From positions 1 to 48,911 of the forward strand of contig JAKISI010000020.1 of NCBI GenBank assembly GCA_021648685.1: a DNA stretch of 48,911 bases, read 5' to 3'. Within the stretch, counting starts at the first letter, position 1, and every line of letters starts with the position of its first letter. Origin of the DNA: Candidatus Polarisedimenticolaceae bacterium (GTDB lineage: Bacteria; Pseudomonadota; Gammaproteobacteria; Chromatiales; Chromatiaceae). A program made the translations under genes and the position numbers. The notes under the pieces are model-generated. The model did no database searches. It was not told the DNA's origin and worked only from the letters and a program-made list of their open reading frames with translations. This document shows, in pieces, positions 8,693-17,595 of the stretch.

Positions 8693-9796
8693 ATGAAGAT
8701 GGGCAGAGCATATATCATAGTGTTTTCTTTACTATCCAGCCTGCTGTTTCTGTCACCACCATCTGCCGCCACGCTTAGACATCTACAGGTTGGATCGACA
8801 GCCCCTGACTTTGTGCTGAAAAACGTTGGCGGAGATGAACAGTCACTGGACAATCTACTGGGTGAGAAGCTCACGCTATTGATCTTCTGGGCCTCATGGA
8901 GCACAAAATCTGAAGCCGCGCTTAAGAAAGCTCGGGCACTGTTTGAGAAGTATCAGGGTCATGGGCTCTCAGTCATCGCTATCAATAGCGAGGGAGAGAG
9001 TAACAACAGGCAGAAGCCTGTAACCAGCATGGCAGACAGGCTACAACCCGGTTTTCCCAATCTCATAGATTACAGGCTGGATACATTCAGTGATTATGGC
9101 GTAATTGCACTGCCCACAATCGTCATCCTGGATCGAACAAAGACCATCCAGTATGAGCTTTCCGGTTTTCCCATTGTTGGTGCGGAAGAGATGGCAAACT
9201 TTGTCACAGCAACATTGAAGGGCAGAAAGCCACCCCTGACTCTCAGGCAGAAGATCGGCTACCAACCCAATAAACGAGCAATGATGCTGTTCAATACGGG
9301 AAATAATGCACTTTTGAGATCAAGATCCAGGGCGGCTTTAGCAGAGAGATGGTTTCTGAAATCAATAGCGGCCGATCCAAAATTTGCCGCCCCGCACCTG
9401 GCGCTTGGCAGACTCTATCTGGAGAGCACACAAACAGACAAGGCAAAGAGCCATTTCAAACAGGCCATATCAAAACAGCCTGATAGCGTCGTCGCCCTGT
9501 GTGAACTGGGCATGCTATTGATCAACGCTGGAGAACATGCCGAAGGAGAGAGTCTGATGGCCAAAGGGATAAAAAGTGATGCAGCCTATACCCCCTGTTA
9601 TTACTATCTTGGGTACATCTATGGCAGACAGTCACATCTTGAGCAATCACAAAAGATGTTTGAGAAAGCGAAAGAGATAAACCGGGCTGACTCCAATATC
9701 TACATCTACCAGGCCAAACTGTTTGAGGCGCAAAAAAACTATAGCGCGGCAGCAAAAAATTACCGTCAGGCGCTCAGGCTGATGCTTAAATTATGA
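8693..9796 (+). CDS. TlpA-like thioredoxin-fold protein without CxxC, fused to TPRs
   Basis: A 367-residue protein with a signal peptide (to about residue 26). Residues about 30-170 form a TlpA/AhpC-type thioredoxin domain (VGSTAPDFVLKNVGGDEQSL, LLIFWASWS, cis-Pro segment ALPTIVILD). The active-site WCxxC position reads WSTKS (Ser70 and Ser73), so both redox cysteines are gone. Residues about 195-365 hold four or so TPRs (ALAERWFLKSIAADPKFAAP, AAPHLALGRLYLESTQTDKA, YYYLGYIYGRQSHLEQSQ, AKLFEAQKNYSAAAKNYRQA). It lies between two multihaem cytochrome genes and overlaps the next by 4 bp. It is more likely a binding or chaperone protein for apocytochrome or a partner than a thiol reductase. Confidence 0.78.
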   Translation: MKMGRAYIIVFSLLSSLLFLSPPSAATLRHLQVGSTAPDFVLKNVGGDEQSLDNLLGEKLTLLIFWASWSTKSEAALKKARALFEKYQGHGLSVIAINSEGESNNRQKPVTSMADRLQPGFPNLIDYRLDTFSDYGVIALPTIVILDRTKTIQYELSGFPIVGAEEMANFVTATLKGRKPPLTLRQKIGYQPNKRAMMLFNTGNNALLRSRSRAALAERWFLKSIAADPKFAAPHLALGRLYLESTQTDKAKSHFKQAISKQPDSVVALCELGMLLINAGEHAEGESLMAKGIKSDAAYTPCYYYLGYIYGRQSHLEQSQKMFEKAKEINRADSNIYIYQAKLFEAQKNYSAAAKNYRQALRLMLKL

Positions 9797-10491
9797 GGCC
9801 GCTTATCTATCCATTACTGTTGGTTCTAACCGCAAGCAACACAGTTAACACAAATGCAGCGCCTTTCGTCCCGGACAGAGATACGGACTCAAGCCAGCAT
9901 AAAAAAGAGACCTTTCATACCCCTGCCAAAGAGGCGGCCTGCGTGGCCTGCCACAATATGGGTGGCACACCGCAAAACTCCAAAGATTCAACCTGTAAAA
10001 CATGCCACAGACAGATAATCAACTTTAGGTTTGTGCATGGGCCTGCCGCAGTATGGGCCTGCCTTAGCTGTCATGATGAAGATTCAGAGCAAGGAAAATA
10101 TGCGGTCATAAAACCTGACAGCAAACTATGCATACAGTGTCATGAAGAGCGAATGCAGATCTGGGCAGCCAAGAGATACCGGCATGGCCCCTCTCTGATC
10201 AGCTGTACGATATGCCACGATCCCCATGCAACGGATCAGCCCTTCAGGGCTCATATCAAAACGACGAGCCACTGCATATCCTGCCACGAAGAGAAAGCCA
10301 GCGGGGCACATCTGATCCGCGGTTTCTCCAGCGCAGGACACCCCACCGGAGGGGTACCTGATCCCCTTAGGCCGGGGCGGGAATTTACCTGCGCAGGGTG
10401 CCACAACCCACATGCGGGCGATACACCCAACCTGCTCTACTACGATAATACGAAGATGAACTCTTTCTGCACCATCTGCCATAAAAAATAG
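9793..10491 (+). CDS. Periplasmic octahaem cytochrome c
   Basis: A 232-residue secreted protein (signal peptide to about residue 23) with eight CxxCH motifs: CVACH, CKTCH, CLSCH, CIQCH, CTICH, CISCH, CAGCH and CTICH. Several are followed by DP or NPH, the doubled-CXXCH pattern. The mature protein of about 210 residues averages one haem per 26 residues, typical of extended electron-transfer cytochromes rather than enzymes. It overlaps the upstream TlpA-TPR gene by an ATGA junction and is probably the electron partner of the larger cytochrome at 7097-8419. Confidence 0.87.
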   Translation: MRPLIYPLLLVLTASNTVNTNAAPFVPDRDTDSSQHKKETFHTPAKEAACVACHNMGGTPQNSKDSTCKTCHRQIINFRFVHGPAAVWACLSCHDEDSEQGKYAVIKPDSKLCIQCHEERMQIWAAKRYRHGPSLISCTICHDPHATDQPFRAHIKTTSHCISCHEEKASGAHLIRGFSSAGHPTGGVPDPLRPGREFTCAGCHNPHAGDTPNLLYYDNTKMNSFCTICHKK

Positions 10492-10516
10492 CTAACTGGT
10501 TAGCAGGGTACCGTAT

Positions 10517-11665
10517 ATGACTGATGATAAAAAAACGCCAGCTCCAAAGGCACCTGTCAAGATCGCTGGCGCCGGCCCTGCGGGTCTGGCCGCAGCAATC
10601 ACCCTGGCACATGCAGGACGCCAGGTGGTGGTACACGAAGCGCACCAGGAGGTTGGCCACCGCTTTGGCGGTGATTTTCAGGGCCTGGAAAACTGGACGA
10701 CCAAAGAGGATGTTTTGAGTGTACTGGAGGCACAGGGATTAACCACGAGCTTTGATGTCGTGCCCTCCCATAATGGCACTTTTTTTGATGCCCGCGGCAA
10801 GTGTCATAAAATCAAAAGTGATGAAGTGCTGTTTTATCTGGTAGAACGCGGCCCAGGCTCCGGCGCGCTCGACACCGCTCTGCTTGAACAAGCCCAATCG
10901 CTCGGGGTAGAGGTGCGCTTCAACAGCCGCCTGGATCAGATGGAGGGAGAAGGCATCCTTGCTGTTGGTCCACGAGCGGCTGATGCCATCGCTGTAGGTT
11001 ACCATTTTGAGACGGATATGGCAGACGGTTTCTGGGCGATCTGTGACAATGAGCTGGCACCACAAGGCTATGCCTATCTGCTAGTGATAAACGGCAGAGG
11101 CACTGTCAAGAGCTGTATGTTTTCCGGTTTCAAACAGGAAAAACTTTATGTGCAGCGAACCCTGGAGGCATTCCAAAGATTGGTTGGCCTTGAGATGAAA
11201 AACCCCAAGCCTCATGGCGGCAGCGGCAACTTCCACATCCCTCATAGCGCCTATAGCGGCCTCCATCCACTGGTGGGGGAGCAGGCCGGTTTTCAGGATA
11301 CGTTGTGGGGATTCGGCATGCGCCTGGCAATCTCATCCGGCGTGCTGGCTGCACAAAGCCTGTTGAATGGTGAAGACTACGACACCCTTTGGCAACGCGA
11401 GTTGAAACCACAGATGGACACCTCCGTTGTCAACCGGGTGCTCTACAGCCTGATGGGAAACCGTGGTTACAGCTGGTGCCTGCGGAGTCTCAGCAACAAA
11501 ACCGACCTGCGTGAGTCACTGCGACGGCAGTATCAACCCTCTCTGCCCAAGCGCCTGCTGGCACCATGGGCCAAACGCCGCCATGAGAGTATGCGCAAAG
11601 ATGTTTCTTGTGACCATATCGACTGCCACTGCATCTGGTGTCGTGGGGGCTGTTGTGATGATTAA
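10517..11665 (+). CDS. FAD-dependent oxidoreductase, geranylgeranyl-reductase-like, Cys-rich tail
   Basis: A 382-residue protein beginning with a Rossmann FAD/NAD-binding motif (IAGAGPAGLAAAITLAHAGR, then VVHEA) and a second motif region around GDFQGLENW. Overall layout resembles the geranylgeranyl reductase / p-hydroxybenzoate-hydroxylase-like family. The C-terminus has six Cys in 16 residues (CDHIDCHCIWCRGGCC), which could bind a metal or Fe-S cluster. It has no signal peptide, so it is cytoplasmic or membrane-associated, unlike the periplasmic cytochromes just upstream (25-bp gap). Substrate is unknown. Reduction of a prenyl or quinone-type substrate is a possibility from the family only. 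Confidence 0.7.
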   Translation: MTDDKKTPAPKAPVKIAGAGPAGLAAAITLAHAGRQVVVHEAHQEVGHRFGGDFQGLENWTTKEDVLSVLEAQGLTTSFDVVPSHNGTFFDARGKCHKIKSDEVLFYLVERGPGSGALDTALLEQAQSLGVEVRFNSRLDQMEGEGILAVGPRAADAIAVGYHFETDMADGFWAICDNELAPQGYAYLLVINGRGTVKSCMFSGFKQEKLYVQRTLEAFQRLVGLEMKNPKPHGGSGNFHIPHSAYSGLHPLVGEQAGFQDTLWGFGMRLAISSGVLAAQSLLNGEDYDTLWQRELKPQMDTSVVNRVLYSLMGNRGYSWCLRSLSNKTDLRESLRRQYQPSLPKRLLAPWAKRRHESMRKDVSCDHIDCHCIWCRGGCCDD

Positions 11666-11698
11666 TCCAGGATTAAGAACAATACCATAGAGGCGTTT

Positions 11699-13024
11699 AT
11701 GAACCACCTGTCAAATTATTCAAGCTCTCCTTCCTTATCAAGAAACCAGGGGCGGGGTTCACGTTTTTTAATCCTGCTCATGCTCTTTGCAATCGCATGT
11801 CCGCTGTACGCTACGGAGCGGCTTACTCTGGTGTCAGCGGTTGCCGAGGCGTTGAAAGGCAATCCCAATCTGGCTGCCATCAGAGCCAGAGCCAATGCAC
11901 TGGCGGCGATACCGGATCAGCGAGGCACACTGCCTGACCCGAAGATGTCGGTAAAAATGATAAACCTGCCGCTGGAGAGCCTCTCCTTTACCCAGGAGGG
12001 GATGACCCAGCTACAGATCGGTTTCAGCCAGGGGCTGCCTTTTCCCGGCAAGCTCCGGCTGCGTAAAGAGGTGGCACAGGCAGTTGCCGATGCGGCCGGT
12101 TTTGATGTGGATGAATTGCGGCTGAGGCTTGCACGCGATGTCAAGATGGTTTGGTGGAACCTCTTCTATCTTGATCGTGCGCTGGAGATTGTCGACAGCA
12201 ACCAGATCTTGCTGCGCCAATTTGTTGCGGTGGCTGAGAGTAAATACAGCGTAGGACAAGGGTTGCAGCAGGATGTTCTGCTGGCCCAGGTGGAGCTTTC
12301 CAAGCTGCTGGATAGCCAGATACATCTGGAGGGGCAGCGCCGCAACGAGGCGATCCGTCTCAATACGCTGCTCGACTACCCGACCACAGCACCGGTGCTG
12401 CTACCCACAGAGGTCAGCGAGGATTTCCAACCGCTACGTGATGAGACACAGTTGATGACCCGCGCTGAGACAACAAGTCCCTTGCTGGCAATGCGGGCGC
12501 AGCAGATAGAGGCAGCAAAGCTGCGGGTGGCGTTGGCCAAAAAGGATTACTACCCGGATTTCAATCTGGGAGCAGCCTATGGCCTGCGCAATGGCAATAA
12601 CCCAAATGGCTCATCCCGCGATGATTTTGCCTCCATCATGCTCAGCATGAGCCTGCCAATCTATACCGGCACCAAGCAGGATCGGGCGGTCGATCAGCGC
12701 AACAGCGAGCGGTTACGGCAGCGCTATGCGCTAGAGGATGAACGCAACCAGGTGGCTGCTGCCATCGGCCAGGCGCTTTCAGATTATCGGCGCGGTGCGG
12801 AGAAGGTGATGCTGTTCAAGACCGGCATCATCCCCCAGGCAAGCCAGACGGTTGCCTCGATGCTGGCTGGTTACCAGGTCAATAAGGTCGATTTTCTTAA
12901 TGTAGTCCGCTCTCAGATCACACTCTATGACTACCAAACCCTGTATTGGAAGGCCTTCAGTGGAGCCAACCAGGCATTGGCTCGGCTGGTGGCAGCCGTT
13001 GGTGAGGAGAATATCTATGAATAA
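11699..13024 (+). CDS. TolC-family outer-membrane efflux protein (CusC-like)
   Basis: A 441-residue outer-membrane factor. An N-terminal signal segment (LILLMLFAIACPLYA) is followed by two TolC-type repeats: AVAEALKGNPNLAAIRARA with the PDPKMSVKM motif, and long helical stretches around VAESKYSVGQGLQQDVLLAQ and a second half ending in LNVVRSQITLYDYQTLYWKA. It forms the outer-membrane channel of the following tripartite Cu/Ag-type pump. GAGGC precedes ATG 11699; the 3' end overlaps the adaptor gene by 8 bp. Confidence 0.88.
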   Translation: MNHLSNYSSSPSLSRNQGRGSRFLILLMLFAIACPLYATERLTLVSAVAEALKGNPNLAAIRARANALAAIPDQRGTLPDPKMSVKMINLPLESLSFTQEGMTQLQIGFSQGLPFPGKLRLRKEVAQAVADAAGFDVDELRLRLARDVKMVWWNLFYLDRALEIVDSNQILLRQFVAVAESKYSVGQGLQQDVLLAQVELSKLLDSQIHLEGQRRNEAIRLNTLLDYPTTAPVLLPTEVSEDFQPLRDETQLMTRAETTSPLLAMRAQQIEAAKLRVALAKKDYYPDFNLGAAYGLRNGNNPNGSSRDDFASIMLSMSLPIYTGTKQDRAVDQRNSERLRQRYALEDERNQVAAAIGQALSDYRRGAEKVMLFKTGIIPQASQTVASMLAGYQVNKVDFLNVVRSQITLYDYQTLYWKAFSGANQALARLVAAVGEENIYE

Positions 13025-14402
13025 TAAAACGAATACACCATTGGCAGTTATTGCGGCACTGGCTATCGGCCTGGCCGGAGGCTATCTATTGTTCGGCGGT
13101 AGCCAGATGCCATTGGACAGCGCAACGGGTGAGGCAAGCGGCCAGACAAGCGGCAATCAGCCAACAGATGTACGCAAACCGCTCTTTTACCGCAACGCCA
13201 TGAACCCCACAGTCACCTCGCCGATACCCGCCAAAGATGCCATGGGGATGGACTACATCCCGGTATATGCCGATAACAAAGCGGGTGACGCCCCTCCCGG
13301 CACGGTAAAGATCGACCCCGTCACGGTGCAGAATATAGGTGTGCGCACGGCACGCGCCGAGAGAGGCCCATTGTCACGGATCGTGCGTGCAGTGGGGCGG
13401 GTTGATTTTGATGAGACACGCCTGGCGCGCCTGCATCCGAAGATCGATGGCTGGGTTGAGAAGCTGTGGGTGGATAAGACCGGCGCGAAGGTTAAGCATG
13501 ATGCTGTCCTGCTGAGCCTCTACTCACCGCAACTGGTCGCCAGCCAGGAGGAGTATCTGCTGGCCATGAAAAACGTCAAGATCCTTGGGGATAGCCCTTA
13601 TGAGGATATCCGCAGGGGTGCCGAAGGGCTGGTGAAATCAGCTCGCCTGCGGCTGGAGTTGCTGGATATGCCGGAACACCAGATCAAGGAGCTGGAACAG
13701 ACGGGCGAAATCAAACGCAACATTCATATCCATGCCCCTTTCCACGGTGTGGTGATCAAGATTGGAATACGCGAAGGTCAGTATGTCACCCCCAAGACCG
13801 AACTCTACCAAGTGGCGGATCTCTCGACGGTCTGGGTCTATGCCGAAGTGTTTGAATATGAACTGCCGTGGATCAAAGAGGGTGATGCCGCGCAGATTAC
13901 CGTGGAAGGGCGACCAGGGCGCGAATTCCACGGCCACATTGATTATATCTATCCCTATCTGGATATGAAGACGCGTACTGCCAAGGTGCGGCTGCTGTTC
14001 GATAATGCCGATGGCGCCCTGCTGCCGCAGATGTTTGCCGAGGTGACCCTGCAGAGCAAACGCAGTGAAGCAACGGTGCTGGTTCCGGCTGAAGCCGTGA
14101 TGCGCTCTGGCATCCGTAAACAGGTATTTGTTGTCAGCAGTCCCGGCAAGTTTGAACCGCATGAGGTGGTGGTGGGCATTACCAGTGAGGGCAAGACCCA
14201 GATCCTCAAGGGGATCAGCGAGGGTGATGAGGTTGTCACCTCAGCTCAGTTCCTTATCGACTCTGAGTCAAGCCTGCGCGAGGCGACGGCCAAGATGATA
14301 AGCCGTGCTGAGCCAGAAACAGCCCCAGCGGAGAAGAAGGCAGATGGAGAGATGAAGATGCCGGGAGCGGCCATGCCATCACCGGAGAAAAACCATGATT
14401 GA
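13017..14402 (+). CDS. cusB: RND periplasmic adaptor, CusB-like
   Basis: A 461-residue membrane-fusion protein. ATG 13017 gives a proper N-terminal anchor/signal (LAVIAALAIGLAGGYLLFGG); the longer open frame upstream is inside the tolC-like gene. Residues about 55-85 hold the heavy-metal-binding domain signature FYRNAMNPTVTSPIPAKD followed by MGMDYIPVY. The lipoyl/barrel-sandwich, hairpin and beta-barrel regions follow (GWVEKLWVDKTGAKVKHD, VVIKIGIREGQYVTPKTELY). The tail is Met/Glu-rich (EMKMPGAAMP). CusB transfers periplasmic Cu(I)/Ag(I) to CusA. It overlaps both neighbours by 8 bp. Confidence 0.9.
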   Translation: MNNKTNTPLAVIAALAIGLAGGYLLFGGSQMPLDSATGEASGQTSGNQPTDVRKPLFYRNAMNPTVTSPIPAKDAMGMDYIPVYADNKAGDAPPGTVKIDPVTVQNIGVRTARAERGPLSRIVRAVGRVDFDETRLARLHPKIDGWVEKLWVDKTGAKVKHDAVLLSLYSPQLVASQEEYLLAMKNVKILGDSPYEDIRRGAEGLVKSARLRLELLDMPEHQIKELEQTGEIKRNIHIHAPFHGVVIKIGIREGQYVTPKTELYQVADLSTVWVYAEVFEYELPWIKEGDAAQITVEGRPGREFHGHIDYIYPYLDMKTRTAKVRLLFDNADGALLPQMFAEVTLQSKRSEATVLVPAEAVMRSGIRKQVFVVSSPGKFEPHEVVVGITSEGKTQILKGISEGDEVVTSAQFLIDSESSLREATAKMISRAEPETAPAEKKADGEMKMPGAAMPSPEKNHD

Positions 14403-17400
14403 GCGTATCATCGAACTGTCGATGCGCAAGAAATTCCTGGTGGTGATCGCCACCTTTCTGATCATCGTCGCCGGTCTGTGGGCGGTCAAAACCATGCCGC
14501 TGGATGCCATCCCTGACCTCTCCGATGTGCAGGTGATCGTCTTTACCGAATATCCGGGACAGGCACCCCAGGTGGTGGAGGATCAGGTCACCTACCCACT
14601 GACTACCGCCATGCTCTCGGTACCCTATGCCAGCGTGGTGCGTGGCTACTCCTTTTTCGGTTACTCCTTCGTCTACATCATCTTCGAGGATGGCACCGAT
14701 ATGTATTGGGCCAGATCGCGGGTGCTGGAGATACTCAACTATGTGGGCGGCCGACTGCCCGAGGGAACCAATCCCGCCCTTGGCCCGGATGCCACCGGTG
14801 TCGGCTGGATCTATGAATATGCATTGGTAGACAAAACCGGTCGGCATGATCTGGCTCAGCTTCGCACCATTCAGGATTGGTATCTGCGCTATCCGTTACA
14901 GACCGTGCCGGGGGTATCTGAAGTGGCCGCGCTGGGCGGTTTCGTCAAACAGTACCAGGTGGAGGTCGATCCCAATGCACTGCTTGCCTACAACATCCCG
15001 TTGTCGAAGGTAAAACACGCCATAAAGACATCCAACAACGATGTGGGCGGCAAGCTGATCGAGATGGCCGAGACGGAGTACATGGTGCGAGGCCGCGGCT
15101 ACATCCGTGGTATCGAAGACCTGAACGACATTCCAGTGGGAACGGATGGCAGAGGCACCCCCATCCGTCTGGAGGATGTTGCACATGTCCACATCGGCCC
15201 CGAACTGCGGCGTGGTCTGGCCGAGCTAAACGGTGAAGGTGAGGTGGTGGGCGGCATCGTCATTATGCGTTTTGGCGAAAACGCGCTGACAACGATCAAA
15301 GGGGTACGGGCAAAGCTGGCGGAGTTGAGCAAGGGGCTGCCTGAAGGGGTGGAGATCGTGCCGGTCTATGACCGTGGCGCATTGATCGAACGGGCAGTTA
15401 AAAATCTGGCCGAGACACTGCTTGAGGAGTTCATTATCGTCAGTCTGGTCTGCGTCATCTTTTTGCTGCATGCCCGTTCTGCCATGGTGGCAATCGTCGC
15501 CCTGCCCATCGGCATCTTGCTGGCCTTTACGGCAATGCGCTTGCAGGGGATTGATGCCAACATCATGTCACTGGGGGGGATCGCCATTGCCATTGGTGCC
15601 ATGGTGGATGGTGCCATCGTGATGATTGAAAACGCCCACAAGCATCTGGAACGGGCAGGCAACCGCAAGGGGGGCGAGCTGACGAGTGCAGAACGCTGGG
15701 CCACCATCACGAATGCAGCCAAAGAGGTGGGGCCTGCTCTGTTCTTCTCGCTGCTGGTTGTCACTGCCTCCTATCTGGCAATATTTACGCTACAAGGGCA
15801 GGAAGGGCGACTCTTTACACCCCTGGCATTTACCAGCACCTACTCCATGGCGGCGGCAGCACTGCTGGCGGTGGTTCTGGTGCCGTTGTTGATGGGCTGG
15901 TTTATCCGCGGCAGAATTCTGCCGGAAGCAAAAAATCCGGTGAACCGGGCGCTGCACTTTCTTCACAGTCCGGCACTCAAGCTGGCCATGGGGTGGCGTA
16001 AAATCACGCTGATCTGTGCACTGGCGTTGCTGGCAATAACCTGGTACCCACTGTCGAAACTGGGTAGTGAATTCATGCCACCACTGGATGAAGGGGATGT
16101 ACTCTACATGCCAACTACCTTCCCTGGCATCTCTATCACCAAGGCGCGGGAGCTGTTGCAACAGACCGACAAGATCCTCAAGAGCTTTCCTGAGGTAGAG
16201 ACGGTGTTCGGCAAGGTGGGCCGCGCCGAGACCGCCACCGATCCCGCATCCCTGTCGATGATGGAGACCATTGCCCGCCTTAAACCACGCGAGCAGTGGC
16301 CCGATCCGGATAAATCGATGAAGACACTGATGGGTGAAATGGACAAGTCGATCCGTTTCCCCGGTCTGGCGAATGCCTGGACTATGCCGATCAAGACCCG
16401 TATCGACATGCTTTCCACCGGTATCAAGACCCCCATCGGCATCAAGGTGGGCGGGCCGGATCTTCAGGTGCTGGCGCGCATCTCGCAGGATATTGAACGC
16501 GCCATGAAGACCATTCCAGATACCCTGTCGGCCTTTGGTGACCGCGCCGTGGGTGGCTATTTTATTGATTTTGACATTGATCGTAAAAAGGCGGCGCGTT
16601 ATGGACTTACTGTGGGTAACGTACAGGATGTCATCCTTGCCGCTGTGGGGGGGATGAATGTGACCTACACGGTGGAGGGGCTGGAGCGTTACCCGGTCAA
16701 CCTGCGCTATCCGCGTGAGCTGCGTAACTCCCTGGAGAGCCTTGAGCGGATACTGATCCCTACCCCCTCCGGGGCGCAGATTCCACTGGCGCAGGTGGCA
16801 GATATTGTCGAGCGACGTGGCGCGCCATTGATAAAAAGTGAAAATGCCCGCCTCAATGCCTGGATCTATGTGGACATCAAGAGTTCCGACATTGGCGGTT
16901 ATGTGGCACAGGCAAAGAAAGTGCTGGCCGAGCAGGTCAAGATCCCACCCGGTTACACCATCACCTGGTCTGGCCAGTTCGAATACATGGAGCGCGCAAA
17001 CGAACGGCTTAAAGTGGTGGTACCGGCAACCCTGCTGCTCATCTTCCTGCTGCTCTACTTCAATTTTGGCAATGTCAGCACACCACTGGTGGTGTTGCTC
17101 TCTGTTCCCTTCGCACTGGTGGGGGGCATCTGGCTGATCTACTGGTACGGCTTCAATATGTCGGTGGCCGTGGCCGTTGGATTTATCGCGCTGGCAGGGG
17201 TGGCAGCAGAGATCGGCGTACTGGTGTTGACCTTCATCGACCAGGAGGTAGAGCGCCGCCGCCAGGCAAAGGGAGAGGCCGATGGAACCGGCCTTGCAGT
17301 TCTCACGGGTGAAGAGATTATAGCCGCTGTGAAGGCTGGCACATCAGAGCGGGTGCGCCCCATCGCCATGACCTCTATCGCAACGATTGCGGGGTTGCTG

Positions 17401-17571
17401 CCCATCATGCTGGGTGGCGGGACAGGCGCTGCGGCGATGCAGCGTATTGCCGCCCCCATGGTTGGCGGGATGGTGACCACAACACTGTTGTCATTAGTGG
17501 TATTACCTGTCATATACGGTTTTGTATTGCAGGTCAGAGAGAGGTTTCATCCCAACAGAAGCCAATCGTGA
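14395..17571 (+). CDS. cusA: Heavy-metal RND efflux pump, CusA-type
   Basis: A 1058-residue, 12-TM proton-driven pump of the HME-RND family. CusA-type marks are AMVDGAIVMIENAHKHLERA in TM4, PLDAIPDLSDVQVIV near the N-terminus, and the periplasmic METIARLKPREQWPD and TRIDMLSTGIKTPIGIKV segments. Their Met residues match two of the three cleft methionines of E. coli CusA. The third (Met672 in GMTVADVQ, from memory) is Leu here (YGLTVGNVQD). With the HMBD-bearing adaptor upstream this points to Cu(I)/Ag(I) export from periplasm and cytoplasm to outside. Last gene of the three-gene operon. Confidence 0.92.
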   Translation: MIERIIELSMRKKFLVVIATFLIIVAGLWAVKTMPLDAIPDLSDVQVIVFTEYPGQAPQVVEDQVTYPLTTAMLSVPYASVVRGYSFFGYSFVYIIFEDGTDMYWARSRVLEILNYVGGRLPEGTNPALGPDATGVGWIYEYALVDKTGRHDLAQLRTIQDWYLRYPLQTVPGVSEVAALGGFVKQYQVEVDPNALLAYNIPLSKVKHAIKTSNNDVGGKLIEMAETEYMVRGRGYIRGIEDLNDIPVGTDGRGTPIRLEDVAHVHIGPELRRGLAELNGEGEVVGGIVIMRFGENALTTIKGVRAKLAELSKGLPEGVEIVPVYDRGALIERAVKNLAETLLEEFIIVSLVCVIFLLHARSAMVAIVALPIGILLAFTAMRLQGIDANIMSLGGIAIAIGAMVDGAIVMIENAHKHLERAGNRKGGELTSAERWATITNAAKEVGPALFFSLLVVTASYLAIFTLQGQEGRLFTPLAFTSTYSMAAAALLAVVLVPLLMGWFIRGRILPEAKNPVNRALHFLHSPALKLAMGWRKITLICALALLAITWYPLSKLGSEFMPPLDEGDVLYMPTTFPGISITKARELLQQTDKILKSFPEVETVFGKVGRAETATDPASLSMMETIARLKPREQWPDPDKSMKTLMGEMDKSIRFPGLANAWTMPIKTRIDMLSTGIKTPIGIKVGGPDLQVLARISQDIERAMKTIPDTLSAFGDRAVGGYFIDFDIDRKKAARYGLTVGNVQDVILAAVGGMNVTYTVEGLERYPVNLRYPRELRNSLESLERILIPTPSGAQIPLAQVADIVERRGAPLIKSENARLNAWIYVDIKSSDIGGYVAQAKKVLAEQVKIPPGYTITWSGQFEYMERANERLKVVVPATLLLIFLLLYFNFGNVSTPLVVLLSVPFALVGGIWLIYWYGFNMSVAVAVGFIALAGVAAEIGVLVLTFIDQEVERRRQAKGEADGTGLAVLTGEEIIAAVKAGTSERVRPIAMTSIATIAGLLPIMLGGGTGAAAMQRIAAPMVGGMVTTTLLSLVVLPVIYGFVLQVRERFHPNRSQS

Positions 17572-17595
17572 GACACATCCTCAAAGCGGTCAACT

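Noticed and set aside
12927-13016. Longer N-terminus for the CusB-like adaptor
   Set aside because: The extra 30 residues lie in the 3' end of the tolC-like gene and would precede the signal anchor; ATG 13017 is the better start.
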